Positions 47,086 to 56,238 of a stretch of DNA of 64,000 nucleotides are shown here, piece by piece. This stretch comes from Nilaparvata lugens (lineage: Eukaryota > Arthropoda > Insecta > Hemiptera > Delphacidae). The position numbers and the translations under genes are program-made. Each line of letters opens with the position of its first letter. Position 1 is the first letter of the stretch. Location: contig NC_052517.1 of the NCBI RefSeq assembly GCF_014356525.2, positions 124,001 to 188,000 on the forward strand. The letters are read 5' to 3'. The notes beneath the pieces were generated by a model. The model had not been told where the DNA came from and made no database searches. It saw nothing but the letters and a program-made list of their open reading frames with translations.

Positions 47086-47698
47086 GTATGATTTGGGACT
47101 TCGAAGCCACTTTTTTGCTCGAAATCCCCCTCCCCCCTCTCCACCTTCTCCCACCCACTGTTCTAAAAATAGATTTCCCCTTCCCCTTGCCCTGTGATGA
47201 TGAGGGGGGTTCTCTGTTATAAAAATAGATTTCCCCTTTCCCTTGCCCAGTGGTGATGAGGGGGATGAAGAGAGAGAAAGAGATATCTCTCTCTCACTCT
47301 CTCTAAAAATAGATTCACCCTTCCCCTTGCCCAGTGGAGATGAGGGGGATGAAGAGAGAGAGAAAGAGATATCTCTCTCTCACTCTCTCTCAAAATAGAT
47401 TCACCCTTCTCCTGCTCCAGTATAGATGAGGGGTATGAGAAAGTGAGGGAAAAAATAATTTCCCTTTGAGAGGAAAAATTCCCTCTCTACATCTATACTG
47501 ACAGATAAAAGTGAATTGAGAAATTTTCTCTCTACATCTATACTGACAGATTAATGTGAATTGAGAAATTCCCTATCACTCCACATCTATTGCTATACTG
47601 TCATATTGAAGTGAATTGAGAAATTCCCTATCACTCTAGATACAATGCTATACTGACAGATTAAAGTGAATCCATATCTCTACAGAGAGGTCAATGAT
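47086..47698. repeat. Two adjacent tandem repeat arrays
   Basis: From about 47160 to 47460 there are units of roughly 100 bp with CCCTTCCCCTTGCCCAGTGG, each followed by AGAGAGAAAGAGATATCTCT. From about 47470 to 47690 there are units of roughly 60-70 bp with TATACTGACAGATTAAAGTG and GAATTGAGAAATT. No gene is visible. The arrays separate the Jockey fragment from the Maverick remnant. Confidence 0.7.
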
Positions 47699-48094
47699 CT
47701 AAGTTCTTTTACATTTTTTATCTGCAATATTGTACAAACATTTCCAAAGTTCATCGGAATTTTTAACAACAGATAATGGCAAATCATTTGTACAATCATA
47801 ATGTAGATGTCCGCTGTCTAGGATATCGAGTAATTCGAATATCTCAGATAAAATTGGAAAGTGCACATTTTCTGTTTTTGTTAACGGTAAATCAGTATCT
47901 TGACATCCTGTTGAAAATTTAATATTCTTCGCAATTGAATCAAATTCATTAAATGAAATTCCCATCAAGAGACGAGTTGATTTTTTGAATTTTGAAAAAC
48001 CATAACACTGCTTGTTAACGGATTTGCAGATGTTTGACATGTGTCTCTGTTCTATAAATTGACAACGTGCATGTGCTGTACTTATTAGGAACAA
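47699..48094 (-). CDS. Unknown 131-codon ORF of the Maverick remnant
   Basis: I do not recognise this protein. It is uninterrupted, with cysteines spread through the N-terminal half and an acidic C-terminal half (IFELLDILDSGHLHYD) ending in a basic KKCKRT tail. A TATATAAG motif lies at 48122-48129 on the same strand, 28 bases before the ATG, so either the ATG at 48094 sits very close to the transcription start or a later Met (in RHMSNICK) is used. It lies beside the BIR-like gene on the same strand and is probably part of the element, perhaps a C-terminal piece of a larger gene. Confidence 0.4.
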   Translation of the reverse strand: MFLISTAHARCQFIEQRHMSNICKSVNKQCYGFSKFKKSTRLLMGISFNEFDSIAKNIKFSTGCQDTDLPLTKTENVHFPILSEIFELLDILDSGHLHYDCTNDLPLSVVKNSDELWKCLYNIADKKCKRT

Positions 48095-48121
48095 CAGTTG
48101 CTTGAAGGGGCTCGTGTCTCA

Positions 48122-48129
48122 CTTATATA
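48122..48129 (-). promoter_or_regulatory. TATATAAG TATA box for the 47699-48094 ORF
   Basis: Minus-strand TATATAAG just upstream of the unknown ORF. The same octamer precedes the BIR-like gene (49476-49483) and a TATATAAA precedes the two-exon gene (55088-55096). Because TATATA is self-complementary it could also serve the plus strand. Confidence 0.45.
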
Positions 48130-48239
48130 AAAAGATCACACCACACGCGTTGCTGTTGTCAGGTCTAGCTCTGACCGGCTACTAAACTAAAAAGTGAGTG
48201 GGATATTGGAATGAAAAATCATTTGAACACAGAAAAAGT

Positions 48240-49414
48240 TTATTCACACATTTCACCATAACTATTCATAATTTCATCTTCAATTTTAATTAACTTATCT
48301 ATACACAAATTATGAGGACGATAATAACATAGATAGTCTCTTATGTCATTTAAATTAACCGTGCTTAGAAAAATGTCTTTCAATTGTTTCCCCAAACTAT
48401 AATTTTCACGAGTTGATTTCCTAATTGCACTTTCACACTCATCATACCAATCAATACAGTTTTTAACCTCACTTCCAACTCGTTGTCAGCAGCCAACCAC
48501 TTTCTCGGATCCATGATAAGCGAATGAAAAAAACAAAGTGTAGGCTGGCACTATTATAGAGTAATTAAGTGGTCTTTCTTCATTAATTGCAGACAGACAA
48601 CATGTACGTGCTTTATGCAGTCTCAATGCATGCATGCAATAAACACACTGAATCTCTTTTCCGTTGTAGAAGAATCCATAACGAGCAAAGTTTCTTTTCT
48701 GCGAATTTGTGTACATCGCGGCCATTCTCAGACTTTGCATTCGATTGTTTTCACACATGAAATTATTTGTTTGATACATATTTTCAAACAACAAAGAATT
48801 ATAATGTTGAGCACTGAACAAAGCACACCGTCCATCTGGTCTATTTTTATGAATGTTACATACACCATAACACCATGAACTAGTGAAAAAGCTGAAATCG
48901 GGTTTTGCAAAATCCTCTGGTATACATTGAACATTAGTATGTAATCTTCTTAAAAACTTTGCTTTCCCAGTTCCTTTTGTGAAAATTTTCTCATAACCTA
49001 CAAGGTAATCACGTATTAATGAGTCAGTGTATTCTGAATCTCCATCCTCCCATTTTATTTTATGATAGTGACGTTCTAACCATGTTACATCGTTATACAA
49101 TTTTGCACTCAATTCTGTCTTTGCAAATGGTGATTTGAAATAGAATACAATATTATTATTAAACTGATCAATTATGGCAAGTTCTTTCACAATAATTTGA
49201 TTACAATCTTGTTTAAACCAGTGTCGAATCCTCCGTCTTTCTCCCTCTCCTCCTCCTCTTCCCGTTTATGCTCCTCCCCCACCACCTGTGGCTTCTGGAT
49301 CAGTGTGCTGCACCTTGGTTCATAATAGAAATTATCAGAATCAAGATCGCACTGGATACCAATAGACTGAGTTTGCGCTTTGTCCAAAATATCAGAACAC
49401 AAAGAATAGGACAT
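48240..49414 (-). pseudogene. BIR-like zinc-binding protein 1 (IAP-related), interrupted
   Basis: The central frame (48486-49190) contains NFARYGFFYNGKEIQCVYC, matching the core of a baculovirus IAP repeat: hydrophobic A-x-x-GF-Y, then V/I-x-C-x2-C. A second histidine/cysteine pair is not clearly spaced as in classical BIRs. The frame meets TGA at 48486-48488, and beyond it the same frame stays open to 48240, with CIDWYDECESAIRKSTR visible. Upstream, a 75-codon frame starting at the ATG at 49414 overlaps by a few bases. It probably supplies the true N-terminus after a frameshift, since the central frame itself lacks an ATG at its start. BIR proteins restrain caspases; function here is inferred from one motif only. 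Confidence 0.55.
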
Positions 49415-49475
49415 TTTAGATGTTACCTGTTCAAAAGTGAAACTGATAATGAACCAAATTTGTCAGAGTGCACAC

Positions 49476-49483
49476 CTTATATA
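49476..49483 (-). promoter_or_regulatory. TATA box upstream of BIR-like gene 1
   Basis: TATATAAG on the minus strand lies 62 bases before the ATG at 49414. A TCAGT initiator-like sequence (minus strand, 49442-49446) lies between them. This supports 49414 as the real start of the gene. Confidence 0.5.
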
Positions 49484-49514
49484 ATATTGCAGCCGGTGCA
49501 CTCTATCAATAAAA

Positions 49515-50763
49515 TTACTGAACTTCTATCACCATGCTCGTCAGAGGTGTGTACTCCATCACACGATCGCTAATTAAAACACAATAGGCGGAAGTATTTG
49601 CAGGTACTGCACTATTTAATTTAATTTCAATACGAACATCTGTCAATGATTTCGAATGACTCGCTTGGTGTGAACAGTCCACAACAACCAGGTGTTGAAT
49701 CACAAAACGTTTTAAAGTCAATTTCTGTTCTGATTCCGCTATTGATTGAATGATTATAATAGCAGGGCGCAAAATCCAAAAACATCCGGTATAATAGTTC
49801 CTTTTTACCTAGCAGATTTTCATATGGATAATACTCGCTGTTCAAATATACTTTAACATTGTAAATACCACAGCTATCAAAATTAAATATTGATTTTTTA
49901 ATTTTATTCTTACGATCAGTTTGAAATGCAATTATAACGTATTTTGGACTATCAAAAATCGATGTGGTGTGGACTGCCCAAGAATGGTTGAGTGAATTTT
50001 GCAAATTTGGTAATTCACAAATTTCCCAATGCCGGAAACCTGATTTCAGTGGAGTGTCAGCATTGAGCAGTCTCAAAAATTTCAGTCTTATGTGATCTTC
50101 TAAAGTTATGTAGGGCATTCTCCATTGCAGTTTTGTAATTTTCACACTAATGCTTGTTCCAGTTGCAGACTCAACACAATTTAGGTCTGTCGGAGACCTC
50201 AATAAGACGAGTTCCTGTTTCAAATTTAAAATTATTCTTTGAAAATCTTCAAAAAACGGGAGGATTAATTTCAGCGGTACACAGAAAGTGGATTTATTAT
50301 CTGTTAGCTCATATCCTGCTCTGTCAAAACCAGCCAAGTGATATGTGTTCTTATTGAGCGTATTCTTCACTAGTATAGCTCTAATTGTGGATGTTAATCC
50401 AATCAATCTTGATTTAGAAATTTGCTGACCTGCTAATTCATATTGTATTTCGTCAAAAAGGTTGCCGATCACGTTACTGCTTAATTTATAGTCTGCCGCA
50501 ACTGGTGGATCAGCCGGCTCTGTTCCTGGTTTTGTACAGTTAACTGTTCCCTCAATAAATATAGATGATTTGCAAGGTGAAGAATAGACATCTAAAGAAT
50601 TTATGCCAATATGTGCCTCATCAGAGTTTTTTATTTCCTGTCCCGAATAAACTGTATGAGTGTGAAATTGGAATTTGGTTATATCATTATAAAACTGAAG
50701 GTCTGTCTCCATGTCCAGAATTTCACTCATTGCAGCTCCTCCTCCTAACATTCTGCCAATCAA
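49515..50763 (-). pseudogene. Hexon-like major capsid protein (double jelly-roll), one frameshift
   Basis: A 378-codon frame from the ATG at 50763 matches the major capsid protein family of arthropod Mavericks/adintoviruses. Visible family features are FHTHTVYSGQEI near residue 35, NSLDVYSSPCKSSIFIEGTV near residues 55-75, and a NLFDEIQYELAGQQI strand-turn near residue 105. The frame stops at 49627 in an unrelated tail. Around 49650 the neighbouring frame opens and carries TSAYCVLISDRVMEYTPL, the expected C-terminal strand, ending at 49515. One indel therefore separates the two. Expected total length is about 415 residues. The protein would form the capsid facets. It is a large, nearly intact gene beside an intact penton gene. 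Confidence 0.85.
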
Positions 50764-50916
50764 CTATAAAACCTAACTTTTCTAATATTCTCGCACTCTT
50801 AGCTGACAAAGCATGTTTGTTTTTAGGTTTTGACGCTCTCACGTTTGTCTCTCTAATGACATTGTGTGTACACGTCTTATTCGAACGTGGATTGAAAACA
50901 AGATAACCCATTACCT
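50764..50916. other. Spacer between penton and hexon genes
   Basis: A 153-base spacer with the two capsid genes in the same direction. I see no TATATAAG motif and no clear terminator; TTTTATAG on the minus strand just before the hexon ATG is a weak candidate. Confidence 0.4.
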
Positions 50917-51612
50917 TTACTTTTGTTTTTCACATATGTGCAACCTAATTGTAATTGTATCTCCACGGAAATCAATAAACGATCCGTTCTGGTCTGTTAC
51001 CTTTACATTAATAGTTTGAATTCGATGCGTATTCAAAGGTACATAAATAATCGGCGATGGTACTTCGTTTATTAAATAGCCGCTAGGAACCTTTGGCAAA
51101 AATTCGTAGATTATATGTTTTTGTTTTCCATCAGAGTAACTACCACATGCTAAATTACACTCGAGTACAATACTACCAATGCTTGTTATGTTAACCAAAT
51201 GCTGAGAATAATGCCATTTAATTGGTTGCAAAACAACATTATCAAAACCAAGTATCTTACCAATCGAATCAGTACGTTTTGAATCAATAGCTTCATCAGA
51301 ATGAATTTCAATCTTCATAGTATTTGCGTTTGCATGTATAATAAGTTTATTCTTCTCCTTCTCATCAATATTCAATTTATTCTTTAAAGATTTTATAATA
51401 TCCTCAACTTCATATGCACCCATATCCAGCTCAATTAATCTATCACCATATTTGAAGCTGGAATTTGTTCCTTTGTTAATGTTTGCAATACTATTGTAGC
51501 TACAAAAATAAATCAATCCAATTTCCCATTCACGATTTTTATTCAATTCTATAGTTTCTTGTAAATGTTCGTAGAGGTTACTTGTGTTAGATCTTAATGT
51601 AATAACAACCAT
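50917..51612 (-). CDS. Penton-like minor capsid protein (single jelly-roll), intact
   Basis: An uninterrupted frame of 231-232 codons from the ATG at 51612 (MVVITLRSNTS). An in-frame ATG 33 bases upstream (51645) is possible, but the shorter form starts directly at the conserved first strand. Family features of Maverick/adintovirus minor capsid proteins are visible: EWEIGLIYFCSYNSI near residue 30, KILGFDN near residue 130, and LECNLACGSYSDGKQKHIIY near residues 160-180. LNTHRIQTINVKVTDQNG and RLHICEKQ close the C-terminus. The protein forms the five-fold vertices. It is the only core gene here with no break and sits between the protease and hexon genes on the same strand. Confidence 0.85.
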   Translation of the reverse strand: MVVITLRSNTSNLYEHLQETIELNKNREWEIGLIYFCSYNSIANINKGTNSSFKYGDRLIELDMGAYEVEDIIKSLKNKLNIDEKEKNKLIIHANANTMKIEIHSDEAIDSKRTDSIGKILGFDNVVLQPIKWHYSQHLVNITSIGSIVLECNLACGSYSDGKQKHIIYEFLPKVPSGYLINEVPSPIIYVPLNTHRIQTINVKVTDQNGSFIDFRGDTITIRLHICEKQK

Positions 51613-51649
51613 CTTGTCATGTGTGTGTGTGTTCACCACAAACACTTAA

Positions 51650-52016
51650 TTACAACTGATTTGCAAGAAACAATAATGTAAGATGACCACAAAAATCACT
51701 ATTTAATGGTTGCATGTGCTCTACATTATAAAATATGATATTTACTCCAATTTTCTTTTTTCCAATATTTGTCCAATTTGTATGGCGGTTGTAAATTTCC
51801 AATTGGATCAAAATACCAAACATTGGAGCCGACTTTTTCATATGCAACCCAATGTGTGCCATCTTTGCTTTCCCTTGCTAAATTCACAATGGCATTCTCA
51901 TTTTTTAGAATTTTTTTGGGTAATGCATCTAGCATATATATACCTCTTAGCTGAATCTGTGATAATTTCGACCAATCAATCAAATCATAATCACTCAATT
52001 CTCCTTCAATATTCAT
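51650..52016 (-). pseudogene. Adenain-type cysteine protease, frameshifted
   Basis: The first frame, from the ATG at 52016, has GTHWVAYEK (catalytic His) and then YFDPIGNLQPP (catalytic acidic residue), as in adenovirus and Maverick maturation proteases (clan CE, C5/Ulp1-like). It ends at 51726. The catalytic cysteine lies in the neighbouring frame as NSDFCGHLTLLFL, preceded by the expected Gln (EHMQPLNS), ending at 51650. The frames overlap around an A-rich run near 51750, so a single indel there explains the break. The full protein would be about 120 residues. It matures capsid precursors and lies between the penton and PLA2 genes. Confidence 0.85.
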
Positions 52017-52067
52017 ATCTTCTTCTTCTTCTTCTTCTTCCTACTCTTCTTTGTTGTTCTATGTTTC

Positions 52068-52678
52068 TTAACTTGTTTTTGGGGGAATAAACTCATTCCA
52101 TATGATGATGGCGGTGGTGGTAAAGAGGGTGGGATTGAAACTCCCCCCACTGGTTATTTGAGGAAAAGGCTTCAAAAAATAGCCTTTCCCTGCAATATGT
52201 TTTTTCAACTGAGCTATAGCTTTGCGTCTGATATCATTACTATAACTTCTTCCCTCATTCTTCCCCTTCTTCTTCTTCTTTCTCAAATACCCACCAAACG
52301 CTGCTTTAGCTTTCATGACATTTGTAACAAGATAGCTAAGTGCTTTCTCGGCAAGGGGTGTTTGTGGATTTTTGAATATGTCCCATGCTGCGTTCGCTAG
52401 AGCCCTGTCAGCTACCGCTTGAGTTTTATTATCACTATTTTGTGTATAAGCTATATCATGTACCTTACAGGCTCTATCTAATGAATTTATACCTTGATCA
52501 CCTCTCTTTAACCTTTCATTAACCTTTGTGCCCGGCCCACAATACTGATACCCCCCAGGGAGGTGAATTTATCTTGCAGATTGTCAATTAGCTTATTTAG
52601 AATAGTTGATGTGACATTACCTGCCAAACCTGTCACACCCTTAAAAACTTTTGCCACTGAACTCAAGATTCCTCTACC
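52068..52678 (-). pseudogene. Capsid protein with parvovirus-VP1-type phospholipase A2 domain, frameshifted
   Basis: One frame (52068-52568) encodes the PLA2 signature: the calcium-binding loop YQYCGPGT and the catalytic helix SLDRACKVHDIAY with its His-Asp pair. A basic stretch (RKKKKKGK) and a hydrophobic tail follow. It meets TAA at 52569-52571. A segment with SSVAKVFKGVTGLAG lies upstream in the adjoining frame, to 52678, and is probably the displaced N-terminus. No upstream ATG survives. Calcium-dependent PLA2 of this type is known from parvovirus VP1, where it helps particles leave endosomes. Here it sits directly beside the protease gene on the same strand, as a likely minor virion component. 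The catalytic residues are intact although the gene is broken. Confidence 0.85.
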
Positions 52679-53406
52679 TCATTTCCTTGAACTCTGCTTT
52701 CTCCTACATACAATTTTCTTACCTTTCAACTCAATGTTTGAACATTAACTGAGGTAAATTAATTAATTAATCATTACACCAACTTAATCAAAAGAAAATT
52801 GAATTGGTTCAATTTTCAATCGAGTTGGAAATGAATTCACACCATGTATCAGATTGCTATGTGCTTATAACATTGCTTGAATGATGAGAATATTATTTCA
52901 AATAACAAATCTGAAAAGGTGAATGCAATTTGAAAGGGGGGGGGAAAATGATGTCATCGTGCCAACCCATATCTGCAGGAACACGTGCCAAAACAGATGT
53001 GGGAGGGAGCAACGCATCAACTCACCGAAGCTGCTTGGCTGTATGTGTGTGTGTGTGTGTGTCTGTGTGTATGTAGTAGTAAAGACTACTGAGCCTCTGA
53101 GCATGCTCACAACAAACTAAAAAGGGGAGCTCAGCTTCTTTACTTATCATTCACAACAGAGTGTAAGCAGGTGAAAGGTGAACCATCTTCTTCTGTGTTT
53201 CTACTATTCATTGTGAACTTATCAACAACAACAACAACAGGTAAGAATTGAAAACAATTTTTTATCAAATATGTACACAATTCATTCACTACTTATACTA
53301 CTTTCACACATACATCTATATAATTCGTAACACATAAGTCGATGAATTGTATAGATATAAAAATTGTTAATGCTTAACAATTTTTATATCGGTCCAATTC
53401 CCAGAC
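52679..53406. other. Spacer with GT repeat and hairpin
   Basis: No gene is supported. A GT/TG dinucleotide run lies at about 53042-53068. CAACAACAACAACAG|GTAAGA near 53222-53243 on the plus strand looks like a splice donor and might end a small untranslated exon. A perfect hairpin is at 53354-53390. Confidence 0.5.
53354..53390. terminator. Perfect 17-bp hairpin beyond the two-exon gene
   Basis: GATATAAAAATTGTTAA pairs perfectly with its reverse complement across the loop TGC. It lies 17 bases past the stop of the minus-strand gene ending at 53407 and could mark its 3' end or be a palindromic repeat. The functional label is a guess; the hairpin is directly visible. Confidence 0.35.
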
Positions 53407-53864
53407 TTATGTGATACTATCATTACAAAATTTTACAAGTTTTTTAAATTGTTCTATTTTTTCCGTGGTAATTCAGGAAGAAAATCGTTGTGGTAAATAT
53501 GCCTCACACACAGATTTGCTTGCTGCATTGCTAATTTTTAAAATAACTCATCGCCCATGTTTATTCGTATGCTCCCTTGCGCCGATAATAAGATAGGGAG
53601 CATCCTCCTTTAATTCTCTCAGCTGCACCCAGGGTTTGGCTACAGGCTGATTGATGAGTTGGACAAAGTCCAACTCAACCTCCCCCGTCCCCTGCACCTC
53701 CTTCATCAGCGGGGCAAGTGACGAGGCGTGCTCCATTCCAGCTCGTTTCTGTTGAAAAATATTTGATTAGTGTCTTATTTGTTTCAGATTATCATCAAAT
53801 CAGATTCATCAAATCATACTAGAGAACTTGATCAATAGATTCACTACACAATCTCAAAGTGAGT

Positions 53865-54565
53865 AATAATTTATACATGAGCAATTACTTTGAACAATAA
53901 TATCTTGTAATTCAATTTCTAATCAGTTCAAATGATATTTCCTTGCTATCTAATAATTGATGCATGATCGATTACTTTAAACACTAATATCTCGTAATTC
54001 AATCTCTAATCAGTTCAATAATATTTCCTTGCTATCGAATAATTTATGCATGATCAATTACTTTGAACAATAATATCTTGTAATTGAATTTCTTATCAGC
54101 TCAAATAATATTTCCTTGCTATCGAATAATTGATGCATGATCGATTGATTACTTTAAACACTAATATCTTGTAATTCAATTTCTAATCAGTTCAAATAAT
54201 ATTTCCTTGCTATCTAATAATTGATGCATGATTGATCACTTTAAACAATAATATCTTGTAATTAAATTTCTAATCAGCTCAAATAATATTTCCTTGCTAT
54301 CGAATAATTGATGCATGATCGATTACTTTAAACACTAATATCTCGTAATTCAATTTCTAATCAGTTCAAATATATTTCCTTGCTATCGAATAATTGATGC
54401 ATGATCGATTACTTCAAACAATAATATCTTGTAATTCAATTTCTAATCAGTTCAAATGATATTCCTTGCTATCAAATAATTGATGCATGATCGATTACTT
54501 TAAACACTAATATCTTGTAATTCAATTTCTAATCAGTTCAAATAATATTCCTTGCTATCAAATAA
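53865..54565. repeat. 87-bp minisatellite inside the intron, about 8 units
   Basis: Successive units contain TTCAATTTCTAATCAGTTCA, then TTTCCTTGCTATCGAATAAT and TGATGCATGATCGATTAC. Unit starts are 87 bases apart (for example about 53911 and 53998). Units differ by scattered substitutions and one short duplication (GATCGATTGATTAC near 54140). The array fills most of the intron of the two-exon gene. Confidence 0.88.
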
Positions 54566-54578
54566 TGATAATCAAAGG

Positions 54579-54643
54579 CTTGTATGTGTACAGTTTTTTT
54601 CCATGATCAATTGTTAAAAAAAAAAAATCTGTACACATACAAG
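54579..54643. repeat. Hairpin at the 5' edge of the intron
   Basis: CTTGTATGTGTACAG at 54579-54593 pairs perfectly with CTGTACACATACAAG at 54629-54643. A T-run next to the left arm can also pair with the A-run next to the right arm. It sits between the minisatellite and the splice donor at 54667. Confidence 0.8.
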
Positions 54644-55087
54644 TTAATAATATTTGTTGAAACTAACCTTTGTTTGTGAGTAGATTGTCTCCTCGTCCTC
54701 TTCCCCGCTAACCTCAGGTTCCTCAAATGACAACCTCCTCTTCCCCTGCTTCTGCTTGATCTTGTTGGATAGGCTAGTTAGCACCGCTCGCCGCGGTGCC
54801 CAGGTAGCAGGTGGCGCCAGGCGTTGAAGCGGACTGTCTCCCAGCACGATCTCGCCTGGTGATGGTGGTTCCACAGTGAGCGGAGAAGGAGCGGGTGCAG
54901 TAGCAGACGACTCGGCAGCGAGTGCAGCTTTTTGTTGCCAGTAGTTGAGGATACGCTGATGGGCTGGTGGGCTATCTGGGAGGATGAACGATGATGATGA
55001 TGATGATGGAGAACTCATCTCGTACGATAGTGAAGTGCACTCTAATCTGGCTCTGATGTAAATGTCAATTTTCCTCTCATTACTTCT

Positions 55088-55096
55088 GTTTATATA
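55088..55096 (-). promoter_or_regulatory. TATA box of the two-exon gene
   Basis: TATATAAAC on the minus strand lies 70 bases before the ATG at 55018. Transcription starting about 30 bases downstream would begin after the upstream in-frame ATG codons (55171 and following) and make 55018 the first ATG. This is why I prefer that start. Confidence 0.5.
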
Positions 55097-55171
55097 CCAT
55101 GCGTTTCTCTCTCTCTGTTCCAGACTCATGCGAGTGAGAGCGAGGCGTGGTACAAGGCGAAAAAGATTCAA

Positions 55172-55754
55172 ATTTCTCCCCTAGGCACGGAACAACACGT
55201 GCTCCCACATCGTTATCAACATCATTCAGATTTGTAAGTATCCTCTCCAATCATAAAAAACCGTTACAATCACTCAAACATTCTATATTCTCGAATAGCA
55301 TCCTCATGCGAGCGGCACGTGTTGGAAGATGAAAAAAAAAATTCTCCTCTAGTCTCAGCATGGGGCTCACTCAAACATTCTATATTTTTGAATAGCATCC
55401 GCCTTCTCGTGATGCTTATTGATTTCTAATATTATCAGTTATTAATATTTATTGTTTTCACAGCATTTTCTCACCTCTCAACTCGGCTTCCCACCTCATA
55501 AGCAGTGAGCTCTCATTGAGGCAACATACCTGTGAGGTTAACGGGCAATCCGAAAGGAAGCATAGGCGCTATCTATACCTGCATCTATATATGAGGAGAT
55601 ACCTGTCATTCACGCAGCATTAACCAACACATGTAAGTACATTTTTACTTGATTTTATCCTCTGAGGAGAGGGAAATTGTCCTCAGAGGACAATTTTTGT
55701 CATCGGAGGACAATTTTTGGAATTTTAAACAACTCCTCATATTTTTACACCTCC
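55172..55754. other. Spacer with short repeats
   Basis: No gene is seen. A CACTCAAACATTCTATATT unit occurs twice (near 55273 and 55370). ATTTTTGT / GAGGACAATTTTT-type units repeat near 55660-55720, and CTCCTCATATTTTTA-type units repeat near 55730-55800. ACATGTAAGTAC near 55630 and TTTGTAAGTAT near 55235 look like plus-strand splice donors of possible untranslated exons. Confidence 0.45.
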
Positions 55755-56066
55755 TCATATTTTTAACTCCTCACAATTTTTACAGGAACTTTTAAACAAC
55801 TCCTCATAATTCACTGATGCCTTCTCAATTATGCCATCTCTCTTCCTATCTATACGGCCTGTCTTGTCTTTCAAACCAGTATTCCACTCTACACCACTTG
55901 AAAGGGTTTTCCTGATTTTCTTTGTGGAGCCATCAGTTTCTAAAATTCTGTTGATAATATTGTCTTCAAATCGTTCGATATCTCTGCGAATTTCAAATCT
56001 AGCTTTTTTGCATAATAAATTGTATTCTAATTTTTCTTTTGTATTCTTTTGTTTTCTTCGCTTCAT
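55755..56066 (-). pseudogene. RTE-like linker region before reverse transcriptase
   Basis: KRRKQKNTKEKLEYNLLCKK and LETDGSTKKIRKTLSSG match the charged helical region between endonuclease and reverse transcriptase in RTE/craniofacial-development-protein-2-like insect LINEs. It ends with NYEELF near the point where the reverse transcriptase would begin. Confidence 0.65.
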
Positions 56067-56238
56067 GTCCTCCCGTGCTTTTATTGTTTGCAGTGTACTC
56101 TGTGATATTTTGCTAAAATTGGAAGTCTGTGAGAGTCTAAAAGTGTTTCTTATAGCATTTTCTATATATTATAACTCTCTTGAAAGTCAGCCTGAAGATG
56201 AGTTCGACTTAACAATTGTATACTGTCTTCCAATTCCC

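Larger units (their letters stand above)
53407..55018 (-). pseudogene. Two-exon gene of the Maverick remnant, unknown function, in-frame stops in exon 2
   Basis: Exon 1 (54668-55018) starts at the ATG at 55018. It encodes a serine-rich start (SSPSSSSSSFILPDSPP), a proline-rich middle, a basic KIKQKQGKRR and an acidic tail (EEPEVSGEEDEE). It ends at CAAAG|GTTAGT. The intron (53749-54667) ends TTTTTCAACAG. Exon 2 (53407-53748) reads in phase through LINQPVAKPWVQL and YLIIGAREHTNKHG, then TGA at 53548. The same frame continues as VILKISNAASKSV and EAYLPQRFSS, then a second TGA. A Y-x-I-x-x-AR ... YLPxRF layout is common in insect Maverick-associated and other mobile-element proteins as I remember it; I infer a possible DNA-binding role but cannot name it. 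Confidence 0.6.

Noticed and set aside
52068..53110. Separate endogenous densovirus insertion suggested by the PLA2 domain
   Set aside because: No parvovirus replication protein or capsid core is seen nearby, and the gene is embedded between Maverick genes on the same strand.
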